NCBI RefSeq assembly: GCF_964340395.1
Contig: NC_135559.1
Span: 16,426,050-16,490,049 of the forward strand
Length of the DNA: 64,000 nt
Reading direction: 5' to 3'
From: Glandiceps talaboti
Taxonomy: Eukaryota; Hemichordata; Enteropneusta; Spengelidae
Positions 1 through 12,879 of this stretch are shown here, in pieces. Each line of letters starts with the position of its first letter. Position 1 is the stretch's first letter. A program made the translations under genes and the position numbers. The notes below the pieces were generated by a model, which searched no databases, was not told the DNA's origin, and saw nothing but the letters and a program-made list of their open reading frames with translations.

Positions 1-26
1 TGTCTGTCTGTCTGTCTGTCTGTCTG
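1..26. repeat. (TCTG)n microsatellite, cut by window edge
   Basis: Perfect TGTC/TCTG tetranucleotide repeat that starts outside the window. Confidence 0.95.
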
Positions 27-1423
27 CCTGACATTGAAAAAATACAGATGTACATGTACAGTAAAATGTAGAAGGATGTACAAAAAGATGGAAAACTGGG
101 TATAAAAAGTACATCAAATAAACCCACACTTCAGACATGTATTCTGAGTAGTCTCCTATTGTAGTAATCAAATCAGAGTGAAGTAATTTGAGATAAGCCA
201 TAAAATAAACCTTACAAATTAAAACTTGATACTAGATGTACACTACATGTCCCATCTATCTCGATCGCACAGGCAGGACAGGGAAATATAAGAACTGTTT
301 CTTGTGCCTGCCACTGTTCATTTCTTTCAAAGGAAATTGCTAATGCATTGGTCATGAAATATGAAGAAATGCATACTGCACCATCTCTTAACAGAAACTG
401 GAATTATTAGTCACTAAAGGGCAAATTCTTAGGGGTACTACTAGGCTTGGGGTAGTTTGTCTATACATTTGTGCCCAACTGTATCTCTGCGCCAATTTTA
501 ACGAAACCTGGCACAAATGTCAGATACTATAGTGTGCATGTGTATGTCACTTTGATTTGGTGGTCATGTTTGTTGTAAAAATTCACACATTGCCCTCTAA
601 CACTGGAGAGACCTCATTCGAGTGTCCACATCAATGATATTCATGATGACCTTACTAATGAGACATTGAACTCTATATATTCAAGGTCAAATGACCCAAA
701 TAGTCAAAGTACTAATGTATACTTCTGACATGTATGGACTGGTTTCAAACAATCCTGGCACAACTGCATGTCCACTAATATACATTGCTTTATTTCATAA
801 CCAAATGACAGTCATATTTGGTGTAAACATTCACAATATGAATGAGTAAGTTGAAACATTGGAGACCATTAACTACAAATTGCTTCTTGTTATAATTAAA
901 ACAAATTTTAGATACAAATAATATCAGTAATATTTATAGCATGCCTGCCTGGTATGTAGGACAAATGTAAATAGTGGTATCAGTGTACGTACACAGCTAT
1001 GTAGGATTTGGAACAACCAATTTGCAGCTACAGCCTAATTATTGGAAATCGTTCATCGTGACAATTATACTTAAGACATATAGTGTACACTACTATTCTT
1101 TGTCCAAAGCGATTAAGATATTTTCTGTTATCATTATGCCACAGTATAGGTTATGCCTTTGGTTATGCTGATAAAAATGACTGTCCAGCCTTTGTCAAGT
1201 GGTAATTTGGTATTAGTGTGTCCTCTAGGCTGAGACAGATTGAAAGATGTATTTTTGGCAAGTTCGTCTTAATCGCACAACGCCATATTACCCATACCGG
1301 CCTTCACAACTCTTCAATTTGTATACTATCATGACCTCTGACCTGTGAACTATTGATAGCATATACTGGTTGCGGTATATTCTTACTACAACAAACACAA
1401 TTTTTTAGTCGTTTTGTAAATTT
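27..1423. other. No gene seen (3' flank of the GPCR gene)
   Basis: AT-rich non-coding sequence. Only short chance reading frames occur and none resembles a protein family. The text around 420-800 looks like an old dispersed repeat, but no ends could be defined. Confidence 0.6.
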
Positions 1424-1767
1424 TTAACGTATTTGTTTCGTTCCTAAGCCATATATCAAAGGATTCATGGCTGAGTTGGTAAAAGCGAATAAATTTGTTA
1501 TAGTTGATACTGTGAGTGAGATACTATTTGGTCGAATAGAGTCTATAAGAATACAAATAAATCCGGGTATTAGACTCAGTAGAAAGCTCCCCATCACCAA
1601 ACACAGCACTTTGGCCGCTTTAGTATCGTCAGCCAATTTACACATGCGTAGTTTGTTAGCATTATTTTCGGCTCTGCTCAAGAATGATTGATGGGTATCA
1701 GTAATCTTCCTGGCTTGTTGCCTAGCAACGTGAAAGACACGACAGTAAAAAACAAACATAGCTGTCA
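1424..1767 (-). CDS. Rhodopsin-like GPCR, last coding exon (TM5 end to TM7)
   Basis: Encodes the end of TM5, the third intracellular loop, TM6, TM7 and a very short tail of a class A G-protein-coupled receptor in the plasma membrane. TM7 has the signature NSAMNPLIYG, containing NPxxY. The loop before TM6 is basic (KLADDTKAAKVL). The exon follows a good acceptor (ctctttcacacag, ending at 1768), enters in phase 1 (one base supplied by the previous exon), and ends at TAA 1424-1426. Two upstream exons at about 6.2-6.3 kb and 7.0-7.4 kb carry TM4-5 and TM1-3. The ligand class is not certain; the DRYLAVVHPFRY and NPLIYG context suits amine- or adenosine-like receptors. Confidence 0.85.
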
Positions 1768-2137
1768 CTGTGTGAAAGAGAAAGAAACACAATTATATAC
1801 ATTTATTGAAGTAATACATGATCTTAAAACGTTGGTAAATTGAATAATTCAATAGGTTTTAATAGCTAACAGACATATATACACATAAAAGTTCTCACGA
1901 GACAAGATCAAAGAGAAATTTCTGTTTCCGTCTCCATGACTCACTTTGTTCCAATTTCTCTTTCTGTCCATATTTCTTTCATATGAAAGTTAGAGAAATA
2001 ATATAATATTAAAAAGATACCTATTGACAAATTTTGTATGTCTCTAGATCTGTTGAGTCGCGATTCTCTTTCTCTTTGTCTGGCATACTCTTGCCCCTCT
2101 GTGTGTTTGCCTCTCTGCCTCACTCTGCCACTGTTTG

Positions 2138-2179
2138 TTTGTCTGTCTGTCTCTGTCTCTGTCTCTGTCTCTCGCGCAC

Positions 2180-2220
<41 letters not shown>

Positions 2221-2223
2221 GCC

Positions 2224-2282
<59 letters not shown>

Positions 2283-2369
2283 GTCTGTCTGTCTGTCTGT
2301 TTGTCTGTTTGTCTGCCTGTCTGTCTGTCTGTGTCTGTCTGTCTGTCTGTATGTCTGTCTGTCTGTCTC

Positions 2370-2411
<42 letters not shown>
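2138..2411. repeat. (TCTG)n microsatellite with TCTC and TTTG variants
   Basis: About 270 bp of TCTG units in GPCR intron 2, close to the 3' end of the LINE. Long open frames of the CLSVCLSV type in it are repeat artefacts. Confidence 0.97.
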
Positions 2412-2412
<1 letters not shown>

Positions 2413-2493
2413 CAAACCTTGTACGTGCACGTCATCATATCATCACAAGACTTTTAATAGAAACAGAATGGTACCAGGAAGGATTAATCCAAC

Positions 2494-5400
2494 GATAATA
2501 ATAATAATAATAATTTATTTATAAAGCGTCAGTATCCACACAAAAAAATGTGATCAAAGACGCTGTAAGCAATTCATACAATACAAATATCAGTTAAAAA
2601 GCAGTTTTAAAAAGTAAACTTTTAACATTGGATTTAAAAGCAGATAAGGTAGGTGACTGACGGATGTTGAGTGGGAGATTATTCCAGAGAGTGGGAGCAG
2701 CAACACTAAAAGCACGATCACCATATGTCTTAGTACGTGATCGAATGGGGCAGAGTTTGAACTGATCAGCTGACCTTAAATTACGACGTGGAACGTATAG
2801 TTCTATCATGTCAGAAAGATAAATTGGTCCAAGCCTATGAATGGATTTAAAAATAAGAACTAAAATCTTAAAAACAATACGTTCAGAAACAGGTAACCAA
2901 TGTAACTGATATAAAATTGGAGTGATGTGAAAGGTGATTTTGGAACGAGTTACAATTCTAGCAGCAATATTTTGAATACGTTGAATACGGTTGATTAGGT
3001 ACTTCGGAAGCCCAAATAAAAGTGAATTACATGAATCTATTCGAGATGTAATGAATGCATGAACTAATTGCTCAGTAGCAGGTTGAGATAAATATTTGCG
3101 GATAAGCGCAATACGACGCAAATGAAAAGTGGCAGAACGGCAGATCTGTCCAATATGCGGCTTCATTGTCAGACAAGAGTCAAGGATCACTCCAAGGCTC
3201 TTGGCCTGACAATGGACGGGAATCAGAGCATCGCCAACACGAATTTCTGTAATCGCTCTAGTGGACAGATCACCCGAAGTAGCAGAAAAAATAACAAATT
3301 CAGTCTCATCATCATTCAAACACAAGTATTTTCAGACATCCAAGACCTGACATCAGAAATACAGAGTTCAAGATTAGAAACCATTCTAGCTTCATTATCT
3401 ATAGTACAAGACATATAAAGTGAAGAGTCATCTGCATAAAAACTATAGAGACATCCATGACTTGAAACTAATTCACCTAATGGAGAAGTGTACATATTAA
3501 AAAGTATAGGTCCTAGAACCGATCCCTGTGGTACCCCAGTGTCAAGCGGATAGAATGGTGACTGGGTGGAATTCACAAGTACACACTGACTCCGATTGGA
3601 GAGGTAGGACTGAAACCACATGAGGACACTATCTGAAAGACCAAAACGGTCTCTTAAGAGATTCAGTAAAATAGAATGGTTCACAGTGTCAAATGCTGCG
3701 GAAAGATCAAGCAATACCAAGAAGACGTCCCTTTTCTCATCAAGAGAGAGCAAGATGTCATTTGTTACTTTAAGGAGAGCAGTCTCTGTACTATGTCCTG
3801 GTTTGTACGCAGATTGCAATGGCTCGTCCAGTGAATAGTTAACAATGTGGGAAGTCAGCCTCCTGGCAACAATACGTTCTAAAGTCTTCGACAAAAACGG
3901 CAAGTTAGATACAGGGCGGTAATTTTTAAGAACTTCTTGATCAAGAGATGGCTTTTTAATGAGAGGTTTAACGACGGCTTCCTTAAAATGAGCGGGTACT
4001 ACACCATACCGTAGAGAATTATTGAAGATTTCGGTAATGTGCGGTAACAATACTTGTATAATGTCAGGGTGTTTGAAGATCTTGGTTGGAATCGGGTCAA
4101 GGCAGCAAGTAGATGAAGGCGATGACCGAATGATCGTGTCAATTTCATCATCAGTAGTAGGTTTAAAAGCATCTAGGCGACAATCGGGTTTCAATTCAGC
4201 AACAGGTTGTGAATAGTGGTGATTAGAATTTCCAGGTACAGTGCCCAGGTTCAAGGTTAGAGACTTGACGCGATTTAAAAAGATTTGAGCAAAACGATTT
4301 GCTTATTCCGAAGAATCCTCATGTTTTGGTAGAACAGCAGAAGTGTTAGTATGACCAAGTAATCCCTTTACAACCTGAAATAACTGTTTTTGGTTACCCG
4401 CGCAATCGTCAATAAGTCCGGCGTAATGACTCTTTTTTGCCTCCTCAACAAGGCGCACGACGTCAGTCCGACAGGCCCTGTAAATCTGACGATGTACTTC
4501 CAACCTTGATTTTCTCCACACTCTTTCTGCCTTCATTCTTTTCAACCGTGCATCGATGATTGACTGATTAATCCATGGAACTGGTCGCCTATTGGGGACC
4601 AGTCTCTCACGAGTTGGTGCATGGCGATCAAATACATCGCTAACTGTGTTATTAAGAAGATCCCAATTAGTAGATATGTCAGCATCTGATTGGAGGCGAA
4701 TAGATGCAGATAAGTCAGCAACGAACACATTAGCGGAAAAGGATTTCATGTTTCTTGATTTAACGGATTTTCGAGTATTTCTGACGTAAGAGAAATTGTT
4801 TATGGAGAATAGAACCGGGAAATGGTCGGAAATCGCATAGATTGGTTCGACTCGAACATCAGCGACGGTACTGTCATCAACACGAGTAATAATATGGTCA
4901 ATAGTATGACCAGCACGATGTGTAGCACAAGTTACCAATTGACGCATAGAAAATGACTACAGAATGTCATGATATTTCCGGGTATTCGGACAGTTTGGAT
5001 CGTCAGTATGAAAGTTGAAATCGCCAGCGATGACAAATTTTTGGTGAGATGACAAGACAAGAAATCGGTGAAGTCGTTGACGAAATCATCAACACTGAAA
5101 CCATTTAATTTATTTGGTGGAGGACGGTAAACCGTAGCTAATGTGATATGCGACGATGGAGTTTTTATACGTACCTCCATTAATTCGATTGATTTAAATG
5201 AGGTAGAAACTGGATGTTGCAACACTGACAGTGACGATTTAAAGATTGTGGCGATGCCTCCCCCACGACCTTTACGTGGAACACTGATGATACTATAGCC
5301 TGGTGGAAGAACATCTGTGATGAGGGATGAATCACTTTCATTGTCACGAAGCCATGTCTCGGCGAGCATTAAAATATCTAAGTGATGGTCTTGGAGGAAT

Positions 5401-5990
5401 TCATTGATGGATGTAGATTTATTAGACAGTGATCGGCAATTCATGAAGGAACAACGAAGAGTTTTTCTTCGATGCTGATCAACAAATGGTTTCATAACAG
5501 AAGATAAGTCGGCTGGAATTTTGAGTGATTTTTCCTTCACTGGCACAAAACCACTCAGAAGCTGATTTTTATTGATATGCAGCAATTCAGTTCTGCTTTT
5601 TGAATGTTCGGTGACAGGAATCCTAATTAGATTACCATAAATCACACGGGAACTCTGATTGGTTGTTCTCCAAGAGTTAGACAGGTAGTACGGTGTTATT
5701 CGTGTTGGAATGCATCGTTGCTTCTGACTGCCTGCAAAGCACCCTCGTTTGGTATTCAGAGTCTTACATATATTCAAATCTTTGAGTCTGTTCCATAAGG
5801 TGATAGTTACCCTTGACAATAGGCGGTCTTTCATGACATTCTTACCGATGTGCATCAAGGTGGCAGCTGTGTACACTGGTGAAGGCATGGTTTGGTAAAA
5901 TGGCAACTGTTGAAATATCAGGGCCGACAAAACGAGTTGGATCCAATGTAGCTCCAAAATCACGGAGGCTTGGGTGTCAATAAAAGTTTA
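2494..5990 (-). mobile_element. CR1/L2-like non-LTR retrotransposon, nearly full length, decayed
   Basis: The element reads on the minus strand and lies in GPCR intron 2. Its 3' end is a short untranslated region ending in an (ATT)n tail at 2494-2513, typical of CR1/L2-group LINEs, which end in microsatellite tails and not poly(A). The coding part carries an apurinic-type endonuclease followed by reverse transcriptase. The 5' boundary is not sharp; homology-like coding starts near 5960. No target-site duplication could be identified. Confidence 0.85.
2594..5963 (-). pseudogene. LINE endonuclease-reverse transcriptase ORF, broken
   Basis: Order on the minus strand: an N-terminal region with Cys/Lys/Arg-rich GCFAGSQKQR (~5740); an endonuclease with LAETWL, GGIATIF and LATVYRPP (5400-5090) and the D-x-N-x-H core near 5020; then reverse transcriptase with KNYRPVSNLPFLSK, LLDLSAAFDTVNH, GVPQGSVLGPILF and the catalytic YADDSS at about 3435; then the C-terminal HWLPVSERIVFKI block of CR1-type enzymes. 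The frame changes near 5030 and near 3320, and in-frame stops lie at 4957-4959 and 4303-4305. The copy is therefore not autonomous. Its single-ORF layout with a basic N-terminus is usual for CR1-like elements of invertebrates. Confidence 0.9.
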
Positions 5991-6169
5991 GGAGCTGAGT
6001 CCAGACATTCATAAACAAACTTGAGCAAGATTAAAAACGGCCAAGACGCTAAAACACTTTTAAAATGACATGAACTGGAGAGACTAAAAGTGGTGAGTGC
6101 AGCACGTAGCGCGACTCGACGTCATATAACTGTTAAATATGATGAAATGAATATAACTGTTAAATATGA

Positions 6170-6336
6170 AAATGATACATATGCACTATATGCACATATT
6201 TGGATAGTTTGGTTGATATCAGTAATCTCCGAGTTCCTCCATCCAAATAATGGTGATAGTCCCTATCAATAGTGTTGATATCCACAGTGTGATGACTAGA
6301 CCAATAACTCGATGATGTGTCACCCACGAGTTGTAT
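6170..6336 (-). CDS. Rhodopsin-like GPCR, middle exon (TM4 to start of TM5), frame disturbed
   Basis: After an acceptor (tatatatctcag, last base 6337) the exon gives RYNSWVTHHRVIGLVITLW, which completes the DRYLAVVHPF-R junction of the first exon in the correct phase and forms TM4. The frame then meets TGA at about 6222, whereas the next frame continues as CAYSAYVSFSYLTVIF, a convincing extracellular-loop-2 cysteine plus TM5. A single-base disturbance near 6225 therefore breaks the exon, or the assembly has an error there. A 27-bp tandem duplication follows at about 6125-6170 and hides the donor, so the right-hand limit is approximate. Confidence 0.6.
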
Positions 6337-6364
6337 CTGAGATATATATAATAACGATTTAATA

Positions 6365-6836
6365 ATGTATGTATGTATGTATGTATGTATGCGTATGTAT
6401 GTATGTATGTATGTATGTATGTATGTATGTATGTATGTATGTATGAAATGCATGCATGCATGTATGTATGTATGCATGTATGTATGTATGTATGTATGTA
6501 TGTATGTATGTATGTATGTATGTATGTATGTATGCATGCATGCATGCATGCATGCATGCATGCATGTATGTATGTATGCATGTATGTATGTATGTATGTA
6601 TGTATGCATGCATGTATGTATGTATGCATGTATGTATGTATGTATGTATGTATGTATGTATGTATGTATGAATGTATGAAATGCATGCATGTATGTATGT
6701 ATGTATGTATGTATGTATGTATGTATGTATGTATGCATGTATGTATGTATGTATGTATGTATGTATGTATGTATGCATGTATGCATGTATGCATGTATGT
6801 ATGTATGTATGTATGCATGTATGCATGCATACATGC

Positions 6837-6867
<31 letters not shown>

Positions 6868-6931
6868 TGTATGTACCGGTATGTATGTATGTATGTATGT
6901 ATGTATGTATGCATGTATGTACGCTTTAAGT
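6365..6931. repeat. (ATGT)n/(ATGC)n microsatellite, ~565 bp
   Basis: Long ATGT tract with interspersed ATGC blocks inside GPCR intron 1. All frames are open on both strands (YVCM and HTYI repeats) and code for nothing real. Confidence 0.97.
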
Positions 6932-7042
6932 ATAAAATGATCGCGACATATTAGCAACACTACTAGTGATTTGCGAGAAAGAGTTCGACAAAACTATTTA
7001 TTTGCTTACATGTATTTTTAAATATGCATATGCATCGCTCAC

Positions 7043-7362
7043 CTGAATGGATGAACCACAGCAAGGTATCTATCCAGGGCAATCAAGAACAGATGTCCAA
7101 CAGATGATTGCATAAAAGTGATAGTAATACATTTACTTATCATACAATCTACAAATCTAAGTAAAAGTCCATTTCTTTCAGCGACATAAAGAGGCAAGTT
7201 GATAGCCCCCACAGCAAAGTCAGCAATAGCCATACTAATAACTAATATATTGGTCGGAGTGTGAAGTCTTCTGTCGGTGCTGATGATAACAATGACAAGA
7301 ATATTTTCAATAATGCAAGCAAGCGATATTATAGGTAATCCGATCAAACTGCCTATGTCCAT
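7043..7362 (-). CDS. Rhodopsin-like GPCR, first coding exon (TM1-TM3)
   Basis: Starts at ATG 7362 (MDIGSLIGLP); an in-frame TGA lies further upstream. TM1 carries the conserved Asn (IIENILVIVII), TM2 the conserved Asp (NILVISMAIADFAVGAINLP), TM3 has a cysteine for the loop-2 disulphide and ends in the DRY motif (LIALDRYLAVVHPF). The exon ends at a donor (ttcag/gtgagc) in phase 2. The extracellular N-terminus is very short, about ten residues. The gene continues at 6336 and 1767. Confidence 0.88.
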
Positions 7363-9512
7363 AGTTTTGTCAGGTATTCTGTCCACTTTGATACAGAATC
7401 AGCAATCGACAACGCCGAACAGTTATGTCTCTCTCACTTGCATACATGTATATCCAGTCCTCTTTCGACGTTCGCGTTCACTACAATTACAACACTTTCC
7501 GCAACATTTGATTTTCTGAGTCTTGTCCTGACATGATTTTCAGACTCTAATATAATAAGGTTCAATTTGGTTAAATAGTGAAAACACTGACAATACACAG
7601 AATGAGAAAATGAAAGTGATTGCTTTTTGTTATTAGCATACTGTAATAGATTTTGTTGACAGGTATATTGATATGTAATGCTTTGTAAAATAGAAATATG
7701 ATATATACTTTATACAGTTCTTTGATAATTACTCAACCTGTATGTTGTATAGGACGTGGATATCGAAGAAGAGAGGGAATATTGCTACAGGTAAAGAAAA
7801 ATGTTTGTAGATGAACATGGGTTATTCAAAATGTCACGAATTCTTGGAGAGTTTTTTGAAAAGTAAAATGTGTAGTTACAACGATATGAATTTGAATAGA
7901 GTCAGTACGTTTGACAATATAAAATAAACTATTAACAGTCTTTATAGCAGAACACCAACATGACACATTATTCATAATGTGATGAATTCTTGGAGTAAAA
8001 ACGTTTATTTACAAACGGTATGAATTTGAATCTGTCGATGTGATAGTTTAATAAACTATTACCATAGCAATAGTTGTAGTCCTTATAGCAGAACACCAAC
8101 ACGATATATTTTATTCTTTGTCTTCACAAACATATATCAATTACTTATCATGAGAACTTACAAGGCTGTTGGCCTACTTACTTTACATGGTGATGTGGTG
8201 ATCGAAAACACCATCATATTAAGAGCATAAATGGCTTTAAACTTGCCTTTTGCATAAAAAGTAACCGGCGCGATTGAGCTACAAACGTGATAAAACTCTA
8301 CTAAAAATCTTAAATTTCACGGCCTTAAAATGAGAAAGAAAAAAGTGATGTTTTTGTATTGTTGTACAATTAGGTAAGACTCACATAACTAACACCGAAT
8401 TCAAGCTTGATGTGGGCATAAATGTGTTTATGGGTTGTCTGAAATAGTCTTACCTGACTAAATTTACAAATGTAATTGGACTCTGCCAACAAAATGAGAT
8501 CAGAATTATAAGTTTGTCAACATACTTCATTTTTTGGACCATAACAGACTGAATGGATAAAGAATTATTGAAATATGTTCAAATTTTAAACTGACATTGC
8601 AATATACTAAATAAATACAAATTCATAACTAAGTACAATATATTAGAAAATTGGATGGAATTATTAGATTGTAGTTATTTGAGGGATTATTTATATATTT
8701 GTCAATGTTACTACAATTGTGTTGTTGTCATAATTGTCACCGCTATGATTTTCATAGAATCGATCAGCAAGCCATATTTGCCTATATTTAGCACTAAGTC
8801 AACTTTTAAAGACATAACTACACATTTTTATACGCCTTCTTCACACTGTCAAACTCTGCGCATGCGTTCAACTAGAACTTTACCACATATAAGATGAGTA
8901 GTAAAAACAGCTCAAGTCCCTCACCTGAAAGTAGACTTTGTAATTATTAACTCAAATCATAAATAGGATGGCGACATTTTAGCACCACACTTTGATAGAC
9001 ACAGGATTATATGGTGATAGTCACAATAGTAACACAGTATGCTTCGAGACTTGAGAATAATCAAGAGTTTATTTACAACTACTTAAATAAGTTAATGTAC
9101 TCCTTATTTACTCCAGAAGGTCACGTGATTAAAAATCTGTGACCATTGATCGGGCTTTGATAGGTGATTCTGTGAAGAGATAAAGAGAAAAGTTGAATAA
9201 TTATCACGATTTCAACGTTTAAGTCGCCCTTCACATGGCTTATATCAAGTAGCTCACAAAACAGTAAACAATATGCCAAGTGACTCATTGTATGGAGTTG
9301 CATCTACAGGTAAGTATGTATTCTATGATTAGTAAACCCACTTTTACGAAGATGATTTACTCATAAAGAATTTAATCAGATAAAACACTTTTAAATTAAA
9401 TTTATTGAGATGAACTTGCACTTTACATTCTCGGCAGATCTGCAGAGGTATCGTGGTTACCAAATATCTTGTAGTGGTTCTGTTATAGAAGAGTGTCAAT
9501 AGTCAGCGTACC
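7363..9512. other. Intergenic; no gene seen
   Basis: AT-rich sequence between the divergent GPCR and alpha-kinase genes, expected to hold both promoters. No open frame resembles a protein and no strong core-promoter element was found. A loose duplication is visible: text at about 7840-7960 and 7970-8110 shares 'aatttgaat...agcagaacaccaac'. Confidence 0.5.
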
Positions 9513-9603
9513 ATGGCTTCCGGTGGAGAAGACGTTGAAAGGCCTCGCCGTAGGTTAAGGTGGAATGAAGTTATAGACAAGATAAATACAGAGTTAAGAA
9601 ACG
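9513..9603 (+). CDS. Alpha-kinase gene, first exon A
   Basis: ATG in a good context (accATGg) opens MASGGEDVERPRRRLRWNEV, a basic N-terminus of 30 codons plus one base, then a donor (aacg/gtaagg). The phase (1) matches the catalytic exon at 14214 exactly, giving a 414-residue protein. This is the more conventional of two candidate first exons; the other is at 11277. No transcript evidence is available from sequence alone. Confidence 0.6.
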
Positions 9604-10660
9604 GTAAGGTTAAGTTAAGGTAAGGCAAGTTGTAAAGTTTTTTGTTTATTTTCATGTGTTCGAAAAATAGCATACATGTGTACTGTATATTTTTACTAAC
9701 CATGTAGGCGTTCAAAGACGCAGTAAAAAAGATCCCGTGCTAAACTGAAGAGAAACTCAAAAATATTGAAAAGACTATAAAACTTAAAACATTGCTGTTC
9801 ATGATGAAGGAGATTAATTACAACTTTTATACACGGGGTTCAGCATCCAAAATGGCTGGTCGATTATTGTAAGTCACCGGGTTGAACTTCCGTGATAGGG
9901 TCACTGACCAAATATAATGACACTGTATGGGATAACAAACGTGTACCAAGACAAAGTTCTACCCTACCAAACATTGCATTTTAAAATCAATCAATATGCA
10001 TGAAAACTGACGTTTAAGCTTTCGGTTTAACACTGGTTGATCAGCGGTTCAAAGCTGCTTACGACTCGACCGGCAGAGAACCGGCAGTGGCAACCGTTGT
10101 TTGTACTTAGGTGAACCGCTCGGCTTATCCGCTTCATAATCATAGTCCGACGTGTAAGGCGTGGCTTAAAATCCTTTGAACCAGCCAAACTTATACGGGA
10201 GGGTGACATCGCCTGCGTTCCGTCGAAAACATGTGCCACTTTAACAATATAATAGCTGGTATTTATCAAACTTGACTACTTTCAACACTATTAGGCAAGT
10301 AACAGTACACAGACAAACATATCCGTATCAGCCGATTTCATGACATACTGGGTCGACAGTGAAATCAAACACAATGGGATATTATATATGCCTATTTTAA
10401 TACACTTTCACAAACAGCTACAGAATGCTCGTCAGTATAAATTCCATATGGAGTTTGTGTGTTTATAACTTTTGATGGTGACATACGATCGGGATCTTGG
10501 GGATTGTCTTAGCAAATGATATGCATGTTCACAATACTATGGTTGAGACGTGGCAGAACGCACGTATGTCTGTGTTTGGTCGCCTGATCGAAGTGTGAAA
10601 GACTTCCTGTGTTAATCTTAATCACATGTTAAATGGATAGGGGAGGGGTAGGGGGGGGGG

Positions 10661-11059
10661 GCTCTATGGTGGCCCAGGGCTGCCATACATTATATGCGAA
10701 TTGTTTTGATAAAAAAATAATAAAATTAAGAAAAAAGATTAAAATATTTTTGAAAAAAATAAAGATAAAAGTAGAATGAAATAAAAGTGAAAAGTGAAAT
10801 GAAAACAAAATCAAGGTAAAGTGAAAGCAAAAGTAAAATAGAAATAAAAGTAAAAATAAAAGTAAAATAAAAGTAAAATGAAAGTAAAATGAAAACAAAA
10901 ATAAACTAGAAATAAAAGTAAACGTAAAATAAAAGTGAAATGAAAGTAAATGTAAAATAATATTAAAATGAACATATAAGTAAAATGAAAACAAAAGTAA
11001 AATGGAAATAAAATTAAACGTAAAATGAAAACAAAAGTAAAATAAAATCAAAATTAGAA

Positions 11060-11109
<50 letters not shown>

Positions 11110-11262
11110 AGTGGCAGCTCTGGTCCGCAATGGCCCACAGCTGCCATAGACCAGCATTCCTTGCGATCTCAACGGCACTACTGAAAGTGTTGTATACATA
11201 TAGCGCCCCCAAAGGCGAGAGTCTGTGATTATAAGGCTGAATATGAATATGAGGCTTAATCT
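10661..11262 (+). repeat. Dispersed ~0.6 kb element, copy 1 (purine-rich core, poly-A)
   Basis: Starts at gctctatggtggcccaggg, runs through a degenerate AAAGTAAAATGAAA-like core and a 47-nt poly-A tract (11061-11107), and ends after a GC-richer head containing ggcagctctggtccgcaatg and tatagcgcccccaaaggcga. A second copy lies inverted at 21865-22482. Both ends contain imperfect hairpins (agccct...agggct; ggcagct...agctgcc). It could be a MITE or a SINE-like unit. In this copy the GC-rich end lies 15 bp before the ATG of first exon B. Confidence 0.8.
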
Positions 11263-11276
11263 GGCTAACGCGCGAA

Positions 11277-11373
11277 ATGTCCCAAGCATGGCAAGAGTTC
11301 AGAAAGGCCATGAAGGCGAGAAGAAACCCCCCAAAAATGCCAAGAAAGCTAAAGGATCAACACGATCGATTAG
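11277..11373 (+). CDS. Alpha-kinase gene, candidate alternative first exon B
   Basis: Open frame of 32 codons plus one base, beginning MSQAWQEFRKAMKARRNPPK and ending at a strong donor (gattag/gtgagt). Its phase also fits the exon at 14214. It is rich in Lys, Arg and Pro and lies immediately downstream of the repeated element ending at 11262. It could be an alternative promoter and first exon, or a chance frame; no acceptor precedes it, so an internal exon is unlikely. Confidence 0.4.
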
Positions 11374-12879
11374 GTGAGTCACTTAAAATGCTTTTTTTTT
11401 TAAAGGGAAGAACGAAGTACTTTCTCGATGGGCCATGTGAGCTTGTATTTGGGATCGGGTAGTATAATAATACTGATTGTGATAATCAGAACCGGGACCA
11501 TTTATAGTCCTATTAGTTGGGCTTTTGGTGATATGAAAAGCATCTGAACAGTCATTTACAATACTTTCTTGAAAAGTATTGCTGACATTGAATTAGGGTT
11601 AGGGTTCGTCATCAAGTTGTATTCATTCCTATATTGGGAATTTTTTGGTGGGGGGGAGGGGGGGGGGGGGCTAAAGGAATTGTTTTCCCCATGCCTGGTT
11701 TAGGGGTTATATTACAGATACTTGCAAAGTGGCCGTAAAACCAGTTACATAAACATCATCTGGTAAATAGCATTCCTTAGTGTAGTATTTGCCAACGCAA
11801 ATATTAATAAAATGATTATATAACTTATAAGGAGCCAATGTTAATATGTAATGTACTGTTCTTTTGATACTTGGATATGCATGATATGTAGTGGTTGAGA
11901 TAGATGGACAGATTGGTGGAGAGAGAGTGAGATTGATATAGGAGATTGCTAGATGAGCAGGGGTTAAAATTTTCTGTCAAAACCTACTAGACCAGGACTA
12001 GTGGAAATTGCAATCCACTAGTCCCCTAGGATATCTAATAGTCCCCATACCGTTTTTTTATTAGGTGACCTATAAATCTCAATCTATTTGCTAACTGTGA
12101 ATGAAGTATCAATAAAGTTTGTCTCCATTCTGACACAGCTTGGTTCCCAGTGCTGGTGACATTGTTTGCAAATGAGACCAGCATACTGGGTTGTAATCAA
12201 ACATTGTCATCTTTACACCTGATTTGGACATTTTAAATGAATGGGACAAGTAGTGAAAATGCAACAGATGAGAGTTAATTTAAGTTGTATCTTTGTTTTA
12301 TTTAAGGGAAATGAAAAGGAAATGTTATCATTAAAATTTGTTAGAAGCACAGTGTTTAATATGACGAATTTGTGGTTATACAGTACATCATTGCTCAAAT
12401 GGCGTCTTGGAAAACATGGCGGCCTCATTTACATTACTGCGATGCTTACATCGCAAATCACATCCAAAGCAGATACTTCACATCTGTAATTGAACTTACA
12501 ATGTTTATACATTTTATGCTCCCATTTACATTTTTCAACATAAATTGATCATGTATTTTGCGAACTTGCCCAAGTCCTGCTTGCGGAGTATAACCTGGGT
12601 ACGTACGTTTTGAGTGGACATATGCACCGTTTGCAAGCACAGCACAGGACGATTACGTGACTGTGTGTATGCTTGAACAAATTTTCACACACACTAATGT
12701 CTCATTTTCAAGCAGTTACTATCATTGAAAAAAATAGAGATTCCTGACCGTCAGTAACATATACAAAAATGTTCCCATGAGTGATCTTAAAACTACTTGT
12801 CTGATGAGATATTGCGCTAGTCCGGGTCTTCAGACCACCATAAGTTTTAGCCCCCTGAATAAGTGGATGATATAAACAT
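11374..12879. other. Alpha-kinase intron; no further exon seen
   Basis: Contains a poly-G tract near 11648-11670 and low-complexity AT-rich text. No open frame with splice sites and family resemblance was found. Confidence 0.5.

Noticed and set aside
2034-2524. Long open frames rich in CLSV or DRQT
   Set aside because: Pure TCTG microsatellite translated; open in several frames on both strands.
6160-6960. Long frames of YVCM or HTYI repeats
   Set aside because: ATGT/ATGC microsatellite; only the left part overlaps a real GPCR exon.
10629-11147. Phe/Tyr-rich frames in the 0.6 kb element
   Set aside because: Translation of the purine/pyrimidine-rich core and poly-A; the second copy does not keep the same frame.
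11594-11608. Telomere-like TTAGGGTTAGGGTT
   Set aside because: Only two units; common by chance in non-coding DNA and not near a chromosome end.
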